DNA of 64,000 nt from Galdieria partita. Lineage: Eukaryota; Rhodophyta; Bangiophyceae; Galdieriales; Galdieriaceae. Made by a program: the position numbers and the translations under genes. Where the stretch lies: assembly GCA_025991245.1 (NCBI GenBank), contig BQMJ01000006.1:124001-188000 (forward strand). The letters run 5' to 3'. The notes beneath the pieces are model-generated. The model ran no database searches and was not told the DNA's origin. It saw nothing but the letters and a program-made list of their open reading frames with translations. Positions within the stretch are counted from its first letter, which is position 1. Each line of letters opens with the position of its first letter. This document shows positions 31,415 to 41,539 of this stretch, piece by piece.

Positions 31415-33298
31415 ATGATCCGTTATTGTTGTCTTTCACATGTATTTCTTCAAACCAAGGGAAATACAAGATACAGTATTACATGCTTTGACACTACGTG
31501 TAAAGCACTCAAAAATGTTTTTGGTGTAAGACCACTTTGTTCAGTTTCTAAACCTTCAGGAAAAGAATTGCCTCGAAGTGTCAACAGGAGAACTATCCCT
31601 AACGACGGTTATACTCTGCAAGACTTCGTGGCAACTTCGCATGTCCGTCAAGTTGGAGTTGCTTCAGCTTCCGGAGAGCTGCAAAAGGTTCATTCGAAAA
31701 TAAAGGTTGGTTGGAAAGGTCACCTTGGGAATATAAGCTCCATTCCATATGAAAAGCTTGGCACCTTGGACAAGGTTTACGTAGAAACATATGGTTGTCA
31801 GATGAATGTTTCGGATACGGATATAATTCAAGAGATACTAGTAAATGCTGGTTTTGAATTGACTACCACTTTAAATGATGCTACGATCGTTCTATTTAAT
31901 ACTTGTGCAGTAAGGGACAAAGCAGAGCGGAAAATATGGCACCGTTTAGATGCTTTGAAACGAAAGCAAAGCAGTGGGACAAAAAAACAAGTAGTTGGGG
32001 TTTTGGGTTGCATGGCTGAGAGACTGAAGGAAAAGCTGTTGGAAGGAGAACCGCGACTAGCTGATATCGTTGTTGGACCTGATAGTTATAGGGACTTGCC
32101 ATATTTGTTAGCCACAGTTTCGTCCGGACAGAATGATGCAGCAGCTTATAATGTTCAACTGTCGATGGATGAGACTTATGCTGATGTATCACCTGTTCGC
32201 TTCAATGGACAAGGAATATCAGCTTTTGTGAGTGTTATGCGAGGCTGCGATAATTTCTGTACTTTTTGTGTAGTTCCTTTCACTCGAGGAAAGGAACGAA
32301 GTAGGCCTGTTGATTCCATTCTTTCACAGGTACAAAGGTTATCGGATAATGGCTTTAAGGAAGTAGTGCTACTAGGACAAAATGTCAATTCCTACAACGA
32401 TATATCTTTAGGAGAGACAGATTCCCATATTGCTTATAGTTCTGGATTCAGTTCAGTTTATAAGCCTAAAAGAAAGGGTATATCTTTTGCTGAATTGATA
32501 AGGCGGGTGTGTCAAGTGAATCCAAATATGCGCATTCGCTTCACCTCACCTCATCCCAAAGACTTTCCAGAGGAGTTGTTAGATTTGTACAATGAATATC
32601 CAAATTTGTGTCGTCATATCCATCTTCCTGTACAAAGTGGAAGCTCAAGTATCCTAAAGAAAATGCGTAGAGGATACACAAAGGAAGCTTATCTTTCGCT
32701 TGTGAATCATATCAAAGAAAAAATTCCAAACGTTTCATTCAGCAGTGATTTTATTGTAGGTTTCTGTGGAGAAACAGAGTTGGATCATCGGGAGACTCTT
32801 GATCTTATGATGCAAGTAAAATACTCACAAGCTTTCACATTTGCATATTCGGAGCGCTCGAATACTTTTGCTGCCAAACATCTTGTTGACGATGTGCCTG
32901 CAGATATTAAAGGAAGGAGGTTACAAGAAGTCATTCAACTTTTTCGACAGATAGCCGAGAATGAAAGTATTAAGTACGAAATGAATTCACTGAAGTTGGT
33001 ATTAGTGAATGAAAAGGAAACAAAGGATGGAAAAGAGTATTGGGTCGGAAGAGCAGAGAATAACAAAAAGTGTTTTATATCTAACAAACGGATTTATTCC
33101 TGCATCCAAGATGCTTTGTCTAAAACTACTAGCGATTTGGTCTCTATTGAGAAAGGCGATTACATAGTCGTAAGAGTTTGTCAACCAGGCGTACAGCGTC
33201 TTTACACACAGCCAATTGCCCGTTCATCCATTCAAGAGTTTCGGAAAATTCAAGAAAACGCCAGAACGAAAGATTTCATCTCGCGCCTAAGTTTATGA
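31415..33298 (+). CDS. CDK5RAP1: tRNA methylthiotransferase, CDK5RAP1/MiaB family (radical SAM)
   Basis: Intronless, about 627 aa. An N-terminal extension of 110 residues (MIRYCCLSHVFLQTKGNTRY..) looks like a mitochondrial or plastid presequence. The UPF0004 domain begins KVYVETYGCQMNVSDTD, with further cluster cysteines in NTCAVRDKA and GVLGCMAERL; the radical-SAM motif is MRGCDNFCTFCVVP (CxxxCxxC); the TRAM domain lies near the end (LVLVNEK..VGRAENN.. IVVRV). It adds the methylthio group to N6-isopentenyladenosine-37 of tRNAs. All six cluster cysteines are there. The stop is only 5 bp from the convergent stop of the next gene, so the transcripts must overlap. Confidence 0.95.
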   Translation: MIRYCCLSHVFLQTKGNTRYSITCFDTTCKALKNVFGVRPLCSVSKPSGKELPRSVNRRTIPNDGYTLQDFVATSHVRQVGVASASGELQKVHSKIKVGWKGHLGNISSIPYEKLGTLDKVYVETYGCQMNVSDTDIIQEILVNAGFELTTTLNDATIVLFNTCAVRDKAERKIWHRLDALKRKQSSGTKKQVVGVLGCMAERLKEKLLEGEPRLADIVVGPDSYRDLPYLLATVSSGQNDAAAYNVQLSMDETYADVSPVRFNGQGISAFVSVMRGCDNFCTFCVVPFTRGKERSRPVDSILSQVQRLSDNGFKEVVLLGQNVNSYNDISLGETDSHIAYSSGFSSVYKPKRKGISFAELIRRVCQVNPNMRIRFTSPHPKDFPEELLDLYNEYPNLCRHIHLPVQSGSSSILKKMRRGYTKEAYLSLVNHIKEKIPNVSFSSDFIVGFCGETELDHRETLDLMMQVKYSQAFTFAYSERSNTFAAKHLVDDVPADIKGRRLQEVIQLFRQIAENESIKYEMNSLKLVLVNEKETKDGKEYWVGRAENNKKCFISNKRIYSCIQDALSKTTSDLVSIEKGDYIVVRVCQPGVQRLYTQPIARSSIQEFRKIQENARTKDFISRLSL

Positions 33299-33303
33299 GA
33301 TTG

Positions 33304-36011
33304 TTAAGTATCTGTTTCGGTTTGTTCTGAACAGTATGTGGCGCTTTCTTGTTCAATTGTACAGTTCCATGAAGAGTCATTGGAAAATATGTAGCGGAGA
33401 ATGGGGTCGAGATTCTTTCGGTAACTACCATGACCGTCAAAATGGGGACAGATAGTTGAGACGTTAATATTTTCAACTCCAGGACATGTAATCTTCCGTA
33501 GACCTGCAACCTGCTTCACTGACGAGAAAGTTCGATGCAAGAGACCCAAAATCCAGTCGTTCTCGGAATAAACATTCAGCAGTCGTCCTGCCACAACTGA
33601 TGAAGCCATCCGCCATCGAGATTCGTCTGCAGTACAAGGAGCTCCAATAAGTACTGCATGATGGATCATTCCACGCATTTCCCTTTTACTCAGTTCTTCC
33701 AAACACTGAAAAATGACTCGAGCTCCTAATGAGTAGCCAACTAGTGTGATTGGACGATAGCCATGAGTTCCATTGCATATATGCTCAGCCATTGCGATTC
33801 CTGCACTAGTGGCTCTGTTGACAGCCGTACTCCAAAGGTTGTCAAATACACTCGCAGCCGATAAAAGTTTGAGTGGCATTGTAACTGTTCCTAATAAACC
33901 TGGAATAACATAGTCCATGGCTAACTTGGTGAGTTTACCAGCCTTGGAAACATATCAGTCTATAAAATTTGAATAACTTTGGAAAGAAACATACCGCAAT
34001 ACTCTTTAGAAATCCTAAAAGAGCATTTCCTATATCTTCCAATAGAACACTTTCCCATCGTACGGCAAAACATTCACTCAAGGGAAACAATTCTTCTGCA
34101 ATACTCTGAAATTGACAAGCAAAAGCACCCCAACAAGGCCGTCCTTTCCAATGATATCCACACTGTTCTTCTACGAGCCATCCTGGAATAAAATAAATAA
34201 TATGCAAAGACAGGGGCGCTTTCAAGGATCGGTCATTTGCATCTTTGTTGGAGGCGACTCGAGTGTCGTTTTCATCTTCATCCTTGTCTGTTAGCCACTG
34301 TGGAATAAATTTGGTTCCCGGTGGAATAACTGCATATCTGTATTTCACATATGCATTCCTTAATACAGCCGATGAGTTGTCAAATAGTAAAGAGTAGACT
34401 CCTGGCTCAGCACAAAGATAGGTATCTCTTGAAGAGCCTCTCTTAACTCGCAAACTACTCATGGAAATCCCAAAGGCGTTGGTGGGTTTCTCTTTCTTTC
34501 CAGAAAGAGGATAGCTCTGCATTGCCAAAACCCAACATTTTCTACCTGGTTTGTCTTCCTGTTGTCTTTGCTTTGTAGAGTTGCGAAATGATATCACCTC
34601 ATTTAAAAGCTTTTTTGTATAATCCCAATCGGTTCCTAAGAAGGAAGTTTTGATTTTCTCATCTTCCAATTTGTTACTGTCAACTCCTTTCTTCATTGAT
34701 GCGTCATTCTCGATAGGAATGTTTGAAGTTATTCCATCGAAATCGACCGTCGACCCTTCTGCCTTTATCAAAGCTCGGTCAACAGCAAGTGCAACAGCAT
34801 CAGCAGAAATTGCATCTTTGCTTGATCGGAAAGGTTCGTACTGAATGCCAAATTCGCAAACGCCTTCCAATTCCCATCCAAGCATGGACCCAGCTACAGT
34901 TACTTCGATTAGAATCTCTTCTCGACCACCTTTTGGAATGGTTAGGGGTATCAATTGCATCATATCTCGTACACGTGATTCTGATACTCTATTACAGGCT
35001 TCAAAATCGAATTCAGATACATTCGCCGTTAAATGTCTTATCTTTTTGGCAGAAATTGAAGCTCCAGCAATACCAAATAAAGAGCCAATTACTGCAGAAG
35101 AAGTTGTCGCTGAAAGACTTGTTAGTCCCATCCCCATTCCAACTGAAGCTAAAGCAGGAATTATGGCAGGTGCTAAGACACCACCAGTAAAACCAACCAT
35201 GAAACCTCCTATTGTGGAAGCTGCTGCAATTTTCATCATGCGAATTTTGCGACGCCTTCTTTTGGTTTCTTCAAAACTCTCATGTTCCAGAGCTTGCGCT
35301 GCTTCTGTATAATATTGAGAATATATATAATATTATCTTATGAAATAGTATAAGTTACGTACCATTTTCAGCAGCCAAAATTGTTGCGAGGGTTGCTTCT
35401 GCGGAGCTCAGCGTACCACTATCAATAGAAAACACTTGTGCTGCTCTCCAAAATGCTGCCCGAGAACGCGAATCATAGTGACCTCCACTAAATCTAATTT
35501 CAACTTCTAAACAACTAAACAACGCAAGCGAAACAAATTGATAACGCTTGTCATCCTCGTTCCAGGAAGATTGTTCTTCCTTTAGACTGAATTGCGTATC
35601 GTCCAAAAAGTTGTTTCTAAAGCCCAAAGTCTTTTCCTGTAAAGAATCCGGGTCTGAGTAGCTTTTCAAACAATATGCGTACTTCTCTGCAATGGAACGG
35701 GTGCTGTCTTCAAGACCCTTCTTCTCGTTGAGGAAGGCATCTTCGGTTCCAATAATAGTTTCCAGTGTTTGGGCTATCAATGCTTCTACTGAAGATGTCC
35801 CCAGGTCTAAGGCAGGGGGTCCCAAAATACGTTGTAAGAAAGTTCTTGCATGGTCAGCGTCAGACAGTTGACTCTTATTTGACTGTGGAGGGAGATTTTC
35901 TGGAACCAACTGCAAAGACTCCTGTTGTGGTTTTGGAACACAAGCAGCTATAGCACCACCGACTAGAAACCTTGCATCTAACGGAGCACAAGAGAGCGCA
36001 GCATGTACCAT
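33304..36011 (-). CDS. TMCO4-type membrane protein with alpha/beta-hydrolase domain (DUF726)
   Basis: Three exons from ATG 36011 with introns near 35300-35357 and 33922-33971. Residues 1-220 are helical with a cluster of hydroxylated residues. A glycine/alanine-rich double membrane stretch follows (STIGGFMVGFTGGVLAPAII, SSAVIGSLFGIAGASIS), the hallmark of the DUF726/TMCO4 family. The C-terminal hydrolase part has FIPGWLVEEQ, and the nucleophile elbow LVGYSLGARVIFQCL (GxSxG), then IGAPCTADESRW and SENDWILGLLHR, which place the Asp, and PHFDGHGSY with the His. Residues for a catalytic triad are therefore present. Fungal and animal relatives sit in ER/Golgi membranes; substrate is unknown. About 860 aa. 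Confidence 0.88.
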
Positions 36012-36472
36012 GTGAGAATGTCCACTTGTTCAATTGCTTTTCCCTCCAATGAGCTTTGCATTCAAAATGGATTTGTCCTCCATTCGTTTCTTTCAAATAC
36101 TTGTTAAGCTATTCTACAAGCTTACTGATTGTATTCTCCCATAGGAGAGATTCGCCACTTTCTTTGCCAACAACGAATATTGTCAACAGTTGTTGTTACA
36201 AAAGATTGAGTCTAATATTAAATAGTTACATGAGCTTGCACATTGTCTGATTCCTAGTTTCAGTGAGTATTAAGAAAAGGACCTAACCTTTGTAAACCTG
36301 CAAAGCGTATTCGAGAACAAATTAAAAAAAAATAAAAATGGCATCATATTCTTGGAAGCAATACACTCAAATATGACGAACAAGTGAAGCATTCTCAAGA
36401 TCGAAACAATTTCATTCCTACACAAAAGACTTGCGGGGATTCATTCATTTCTGTCCAGCTTGGGAGCTCAAA
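36012..36472. promoter_or_regulatory. Divergent promoter region between TMCO4-like and SLU7 genes
   Basis: About 460 bp with no coding pattern lie between two outward-pointing starts. An A-rich stretch near 36322-36340 lies close to the SLU7 side. No individual binding site could be identified by eye, so the call rests on gene layout only. Confidence 0.4.
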
Positions 36473-37963
36473 ATGGCATCTTCGTCACACATGTTTAAAA
36501 GTAGAGATGAGCTAAAAAAGGCAAGGGAAATAGAGCAAGCGAGAAAAGCTGGAACCATTGAACCTGAAAAGGACGAACAAGGCCGGGATATAAACCCGCA
36601 TATTCCACAGTATATTTCCAAGGCACCTTGGTACTTGGATTCCGGCGTTCCAACCCTTAAACACCAGAGAAATGAGAAATTACACCAAACAAGAGGAGAT
36701 ATTGATAAATGGTATGAAAGAGGGAAGAAACTGGAGACAAAGAGGAGAAAGTTTCAAAAAGGCTGCTGCGAGAATTGTGGAGCTGCAACTCACAAGACGA
36801 AGGATTGCATGGAAAGACCCCGTAAAGTAGGAGCAAAGTGGACTGGCAAGAATTTACAACCAGATGAAGCCATTCAAGATATTAATTTGAGTTGGGAAGG
36901 CAAACATGATCGTTGGAATGGTTTTGACCCCGCTGAGTACAAGCATGTTATAGAATACCATGAAAGTTTAGAGAAAGAGAGACAAAGACTAAAAGCTGAA
37001 CAAATAGAAAAGGAACTTACGCAGAAATCGCGAAAGGAGAAAGATAGTGATGACGATGACCTCTCGGACTTTTCGGAGTCGGATAATGACGAAGGGTTTA
37101 AACAGAAGGCCAGTGGTGACGTCATTATTCAACAGAAAGATGAGGGAACACGAGTTACAGTGCGTAACCTTCGTATAAGAGAGGATACTGCAAAATATCT
37201 TAGAAATTTGGATGTAAATTCTGCATATTATGATCCAAAGTCTCGCTCGATGAGAGCAGATCCACTGCCTCATATTGATCCAGATGACAAAGATTTTGCT
37301 GGTGATAACTTTGTTCTTTATTCAGGTGATACTCAGAAGATAGCACAAGTCCAGTTGAACTTTATGGAAGCTCAGAGACAAGGTTTGGAAATGCCACATT
37401 TGATTGCTGAACCTTCTCTTGCAGAACTTGTTCATCGTGAATATAAGACAAAGAAGGAGAGCGCAGAAGAGAAGCATCGTCGAGAAGTCTTAGAAAAGTA
37501 TGGAGGAGAAGAATATCTTCGGAAGCCCTCGGATGAACTCTATCCTCAGCAATCTGAATTGTATATTGAATATGGTCCTGATGGACGTATTAGAAAGGGA
37601 CTAGAAAAATCTATTCCTCGTAGCAAATATGCTGAAGATGTTTATGAAGGCAATCACTCATCGGTTTGGGGTAGTTTTTACAAGGATGGGAGATGGGGTT
37701 ATAAATGTTGTCATCAGACAGTTCGACGTTCGTATTGTACTGGAACGGCAGGTAGAGATGCAGAACATACATCGGAAGAATTTATGGCAGCGGCAACTGA
37801 ACGTTACCACGAAAAGAGGTCACAGGAAGGTTCTATACAATCTTTTACGAAGAAGATGGAACTCATTTCAGAGTCACAAGGATCATTGAATGAGCACATG
37901 ATGAATACTAATTTAGAAAGTCACTTTAGAAAAGAAGGAGCAACTCCAACGAGTCATAAATAA
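36473..37963 (+). CDS. SLU7: Pre-mRNA splicing factor SLU7
   Basis: Intronless, 496 aa from ATG 36473 (MASSSHMFKSRDELKKAREI). The SLU7 core is plain: INPHIPQYISKAPWYL, the CCHC zinc knuckle CENCGAATHKTKDCMERPRK, WTGKNLQPDE, WEGKHDRWNGFDPAEY, then VTVRNLRIREDTAKYLRNLD and YYDPKSRSMRADPLP, ending with the YGPDGRI and WGSFY..RWGYKCC blocks. SLU7 acts in the second catalytic step of splicing, guiding choice of the 3' splice site and holding the free 5' exon. This is apt for a genome whose introns are so small and packed, where the branch point to acceptor distance must be short. Divergent from TMCO4 across about 460 bp. Confidence 0.97.
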   Translation: MASSSHMFKSRDELKKAREIEQARKAGTIEPEKDEQGRDINPHIPQYISKAPWYLDSGVPTLKHQRNEKLHQTRGDIDKWYERGKKLETKRRKFQKGCCENCGAATHKTKDCMERPRKVGAKWTGKNLQPDEAIQDINLSWEGKHDRWNGFDPAEYKHVIEYHESLEKERQRLKAEQIEKELTQKSRKEKDSDDDDLSDFSESDNDEGFKQKASGDVIIQQKDEGTRVTVRNLRIREDTAKYLRNLDVNSAYYDPKSRSMRADPLPHIDPDDKDFAGDNFVLYSGDTQKIAQVQLNFMEAQRQGLEMPHLIAEPSLAELVHREYKTKKESAEEKHRREVLEKYGGEEYLRKPSDELYPQQSELYIEYGPDGRIRKGLEKSIPRSKYAEDVYEGNHSSVWGSFYKDGRWGYKCCHQTVRRSYCTGTAGRDAEHTSEEFMAAATERYHEKRSQEGSIQSFTKKMELISESQGSLNEHMMNTNLESHFRKEGATPTSHK

Positions 37964-38069
37964 ACAATGATAGAATAGTTTTGTACAGTGACGTGCCCAT
38001 TATGTTACGCACCCCCATGCAAAGAGCAGATCAAGACATGAAGGAAGCGGAGGGCTCATTAGAAGAGCT

Positions 38070-39332
38070 ATGAATGGGTTTGTGGTGCAAGAAGAAGAGA
38101 CTTCACCACTTTGCAGTACTTCCCGAAAAGGAAGTATGCCTAGTCAGAATAACGAAACCCAACGAAAAACAGTATCCACCAATATAAGGGAATCCTGGAG
38201 TTGCTCTTTTTCTACTGATTCTTTAGTCGAGGGAGAAGAAGAAAGGACTTCTTCGGCAGTAGGTTTGCGTCGAAAGAGAAACTCCAGTAGAACCGTTTTG
38301 TACCCAGAAACGGTTCAAAGTATCCAACGAAAACATAGTTCACTGCGAGAGGATGGAAACTTTGGTGTTGAAGCCGTTACAAAACAACTTGCTTACGAAA
38401 CGTTCGATTTCGCGCCTTCCAACGCCAGTCGGAGAAAGAAAGCGGTTTTCGGAAATATAGAGAGTGTCGAAAAACAGCAAAATTTTCAAAAATTTCACTA
38501 CGGTTGCTCTCCCGGTGGGTCTTCACCCTCCGAGTGTGTTGATGACGACTTTCGCGAGCTCAACTCGTCTTCTATTTTTTATTCAACGCAGAGTAGCAAC
38601 GGCAATGGTTCTTCGCAGACTTCGCGGGTGATAACAGACAGTAGTGAGTATATAGCTGATTCTGAGGAGAACAATGGGCAAAATATCTCTCTTCCAAAAA
38701 TGCCTAGGAGGGCTGTACTTTTGACTGCTGATTCCGGAGGAGTTCCCCCAAAGAGAAGAAGAGAAATTATGTCCCGAAAGTCGAAGAACTCTTCTGAAGG
38801 TCCTAGTACTGTTGCTACAACCAAAAGCTGCAGCACAGTTGCTTGGAGTTCCGTCAACTGGAACAACTCTTTCGACTCTTCTACACAAGAAGCTTTAGCA
38901 TACTCTGGAAGCTTGCATGCTGATGGTATTACTTTGGTTTCTACTGCGGGAACTCTGAATTCAGAATTACAAGAAAGTATATCGATTACCTCTTGTTTTC
39001 CAGTTCCTAAACGAACAGATGTGCAATTTGTGAATCCAATGGAGCAGTTGAGCTCTACACCCTCTGAAGAAGAGCAAGCATCCCTGCAGAATTCACATGT
39101 GGAGCAGACAGAAGAGGACACTTGTGGTTCTGTTTCCAGTGTACAAAGCACAGAAGGTCTAACTACGGAGTTGCATAGTCCCTATGAAAAATTTACTGGA
39201 AATGCCATTGTTGAGAATGACTTGGTGGATGACAGTTCCGATATGTATGATGAGTTGACTTATTTAGTGCAAAATTGTGAAGTTACTGAGCCTAAAAACA
39301 AATGTAATGGTTTTTTACCGTATATTTGGTAA
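38070..39332 (+). CDS. Serine-rich protein of unknown function
   Basis: Intronless, 420 aa, complete from ATG to TAA. No family recognised. The sequence is rich in Ser, Glu, Asn and Thr with short basic patches (VGLRRKRNSSRTVLYP, PPKRRREIMSRKSKN) that could act as nuclear localisation signals, and acidic stretches nearer the end. Many Ser/Thr-Pro and Arg-x-x-Ser sites would be kinase targets. Little predicted structure except a short C-terminal part (DDSSDMYDELTYLVQNCEV.. GFLPYIW), which could be an interaction motif. Lies 106 bp downstream of SLU7 on the same strand, and 150 bp upstream of PGDH. Coding is supported by length and by sustained codon use; function is open. Confidence 0.7.
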   Translation: MNGFVVQEEETSPLCSTSRKGSMPSQNNETQRKTVSTNIRESWSCSFSTDSLVEGEEERTSSAVGLRRKRNSSRTVLYPETVQSIQRKHSSLREDGNFGVEAVTKQLAYETFDFAPSNASRRKKAVFGNIESVEKQQNFQKFHYGCSPGGSSPSECVDDDFRELNSSSIFYSTQSSNGNGSSQTSRVITDSSEYIADSEENNGQNISLPKMPRRAVLLTADSGGVPPKRRREIMSRKSKNSSEGPSTVATTKSCSTVAWSSVNWNNSFDSSTQEALAYSGSLHADGITLVSTAGTLNSELQESISITSCFPVPKRTDVQFVNPMEQLSSTPSEEEQASLQNSHVEQTEEDTCGSVSSVQSTEGLTTELHSPYEKFTGNAIVENDLVDDSSDMYDELTYLVQNCEVTEPKNKCNGFLPYIW

Positions 39333-39484
39333 ACTTTTGACTAGAATCTGTTTTGATCAACAAAGAAAATGTACAACTTTTCTTCCATTAGTGTTTGCTT
39401 GTTGTATACTTTAATAAACCACAGAAAAGCACGATTGGCATTGGAAAATTGATTCGAAATTTTTGTGTATTGGACTGTGTGTGG

Positions 39485-41389
39485 ATGGAGAATGGGTATC
39501 GTGAACGTATACTTGTCACAGAGAAACTATCAGATGAGGGAGTGAATATCTTGAAAAAAAGCTTCATTGTAGACTTGAAATATGGTTTATCGCCTGAAGA
39601 ATTGTTGGACGAAATACCCGAGTATGACGCGTTGATCGTTCGTTCTGCTACCAAGGTACGTTTTCACTGGTATCAGAGTGCTTCGTTAAAGGAAAAATAG
39701 GTAAACAAGGAACTTATTCTTGCAGGAAAGAAGCTCCGTGTCATTGGTAGAGCTGGTGTTGGAGTCGACAACATCGATTTGCACACAGCTACTGAAAGAG
39801 GCATTCTCGTGGTGAATGCACCGACTGGAAATTGTGTAGCAGCAGCAGAACATACTATCGCACACATTTGTGCACTGTCGAGGTATGAGGTTTTTTGTTT
39901 CTTCAACTAGAGTTGATTTCTTTTAGATTCCTTGCATCAGCAGACGCTGGTTTGAAACAAGGCAAATGGGACAGAAATGCTTACGTTGGAACTTCACTTG
40001 AAGGAAAGTGGCTTGGAGTCATCGGTCTTGGCCGCATTGGTAGAGAGGTTTCCCGTAGAGCCAAAGGTTTAGGGATGAAAGTGCTAGCTTTCGATCCCTA
40101 CACTTCAGAAGAGACTGCCAAAAGTCTAGGAGTGAATTTAGAACCGTTGGAGTCTGTATTTAGCAAAAGCGATTTCGTTACATTGCATGTACCACTCATT
40201 GAAACGACTCGTAATATGGTGGATCGCGAACTCTTGTCGAAAATGAAACCTGGTGCAAGGATTCTCAATATAGCTCGAGGTGGGCTGATTGACGAAGAAG
40301 CTTTGTTAGAGTATTTGAATTCTGGAAGATTGGCAGGAGCTGGTATCGACTGCTTTGTCACCGAACCGCCTTCAAAGATAGCTGATTCCCCTTCTGAACA
40401 TTTGTCAAAGCACACCAAAGTATTGGCAACTCCTCACTTAGGAGCTTCGACTGTCGAAGTAAGCAATTGGATGAAAGAGTTACTGTCAGTTGTGACTTGT
40501 TATGTCAGGCTCAACTTGATGTTGCTATTGAAATAGCGGAAGCTGTTACAGCGGCCCTTTGTGGTGAGTTAGTTCCTACATTAGTCAACGCACCAGCAGT
40601 TTCTTCCGATGCTTTGGTATATATGAAGCCACGTGCCTTATTGGCTGAAAGACTAGGTTTGTAGTTTTATTCGTGATCGGTTTGAATAGATTTCATTGCA
40701 TTGTAGGACGCCTGGCATATTCATTAGCAGGTGAAACCTTTTCTGGTGATGTGACTATCCACTTTCACAGCAATGGAGACGATGGAGAGTCCCGTTTGAT
40801 CAGAACTGGTGTTATTAAAGGTCTCATGGAGCCTGGAAGTGACCGTGTAATAAATGTAGTCAATGCTGATATGGTCAGCAAGATGCATGGATTGCAGATA
40901 ACAGAAGTAAAGCGAAAATCTATTGGAGATGAGGTGAGATCAAACAGTCAGTTGTTGAGAATTTCTCAAAATATTGGTTAGAATTGTATCAAGTTGCAAA
41001 TGAAAGGCGGTTCTGAGATAGAAGGCCGTGTTATTGGAAACAAACCACATGTTACCTGCATCGGTGATTTTGAAGTAGACCTCGTTCTAGAAGGTCTTGT
41101 GCTTGCCTATTACCAAGTCGACATGCCAGGACAAATTGGAAAAGTACGTTCGTTTCTCTGATCTGAAGAATAATTACGATACTTCACTCGTTAGGTGGGA
41201 AATATCCTGGGAGAAGCCAACGTGAACATTTCCTTTATGACTTTGGGTCGCCATTTACCGTCAAGAAAGGCACTAGTATTGTTAGGTTTGGATAGCGTAC
41301 CCGATACAAAGACATTGGAAAGGATCCGTATGGATGTGGGATTGGACAAGAAGCCTGTTTTATTAGATTTGGATGGAGCCCCCGGATAA
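39485..41389 (+). CDS. PGDH: D-3-phosphoglycerate dehydrogenase with ACT domain
   Basis: Seven exons with small introns, about 520 aa. Starts MENGYRERILVTEKLSDEGV. NAD-binding Rossmann domain GVIGLGRIGREVSRRAKGLG, catalytic Arg in NIARGGLIDEEAL, Glu in GAGIDCFVTEPP, and His in TPHLGAST. Then the intervening ASB domain (RLAYSLAGETFSGDVTI) and C-terminal ACT domain (YYQVDMPGQIGK|VGNILGEANVNISFMTLG), i.e. the long form made by plants, animals and many bacteria. It carries the first step of the phosphorylated serine pathway. No transit peptide is evident from this start; 30 open codons lie upstream but without ATG, so a spliced leader exon or a cytosolic enzyme is possible. Two introns (39657-39702 and 40459-40508 region) were placed by phase. 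Confidence 0.93.
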
Positions 41390-41539
41390 TTATTCTGTTG
41401 ACTAATTTTTTCTTATTAAAGTTTGTTATTATTGGGTAGAAAACTGTTCATTCAGTTGGAAATGCTTCTAATAAAAGCACCCATATGCGTTCTTGAGAGT
41501 CGTTTCAAGTAGCATTGTTGTAAACATACTCATAAAAAT

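Noticed and set aside
34723-35312. Long plus-strand ORFs opposite the TMCO4-like gene
   Set aside because: These Gln/Leu- and Ser-rich frames are antisense shadows of the glycine/alanine-rich membrane segment on the minus strand.
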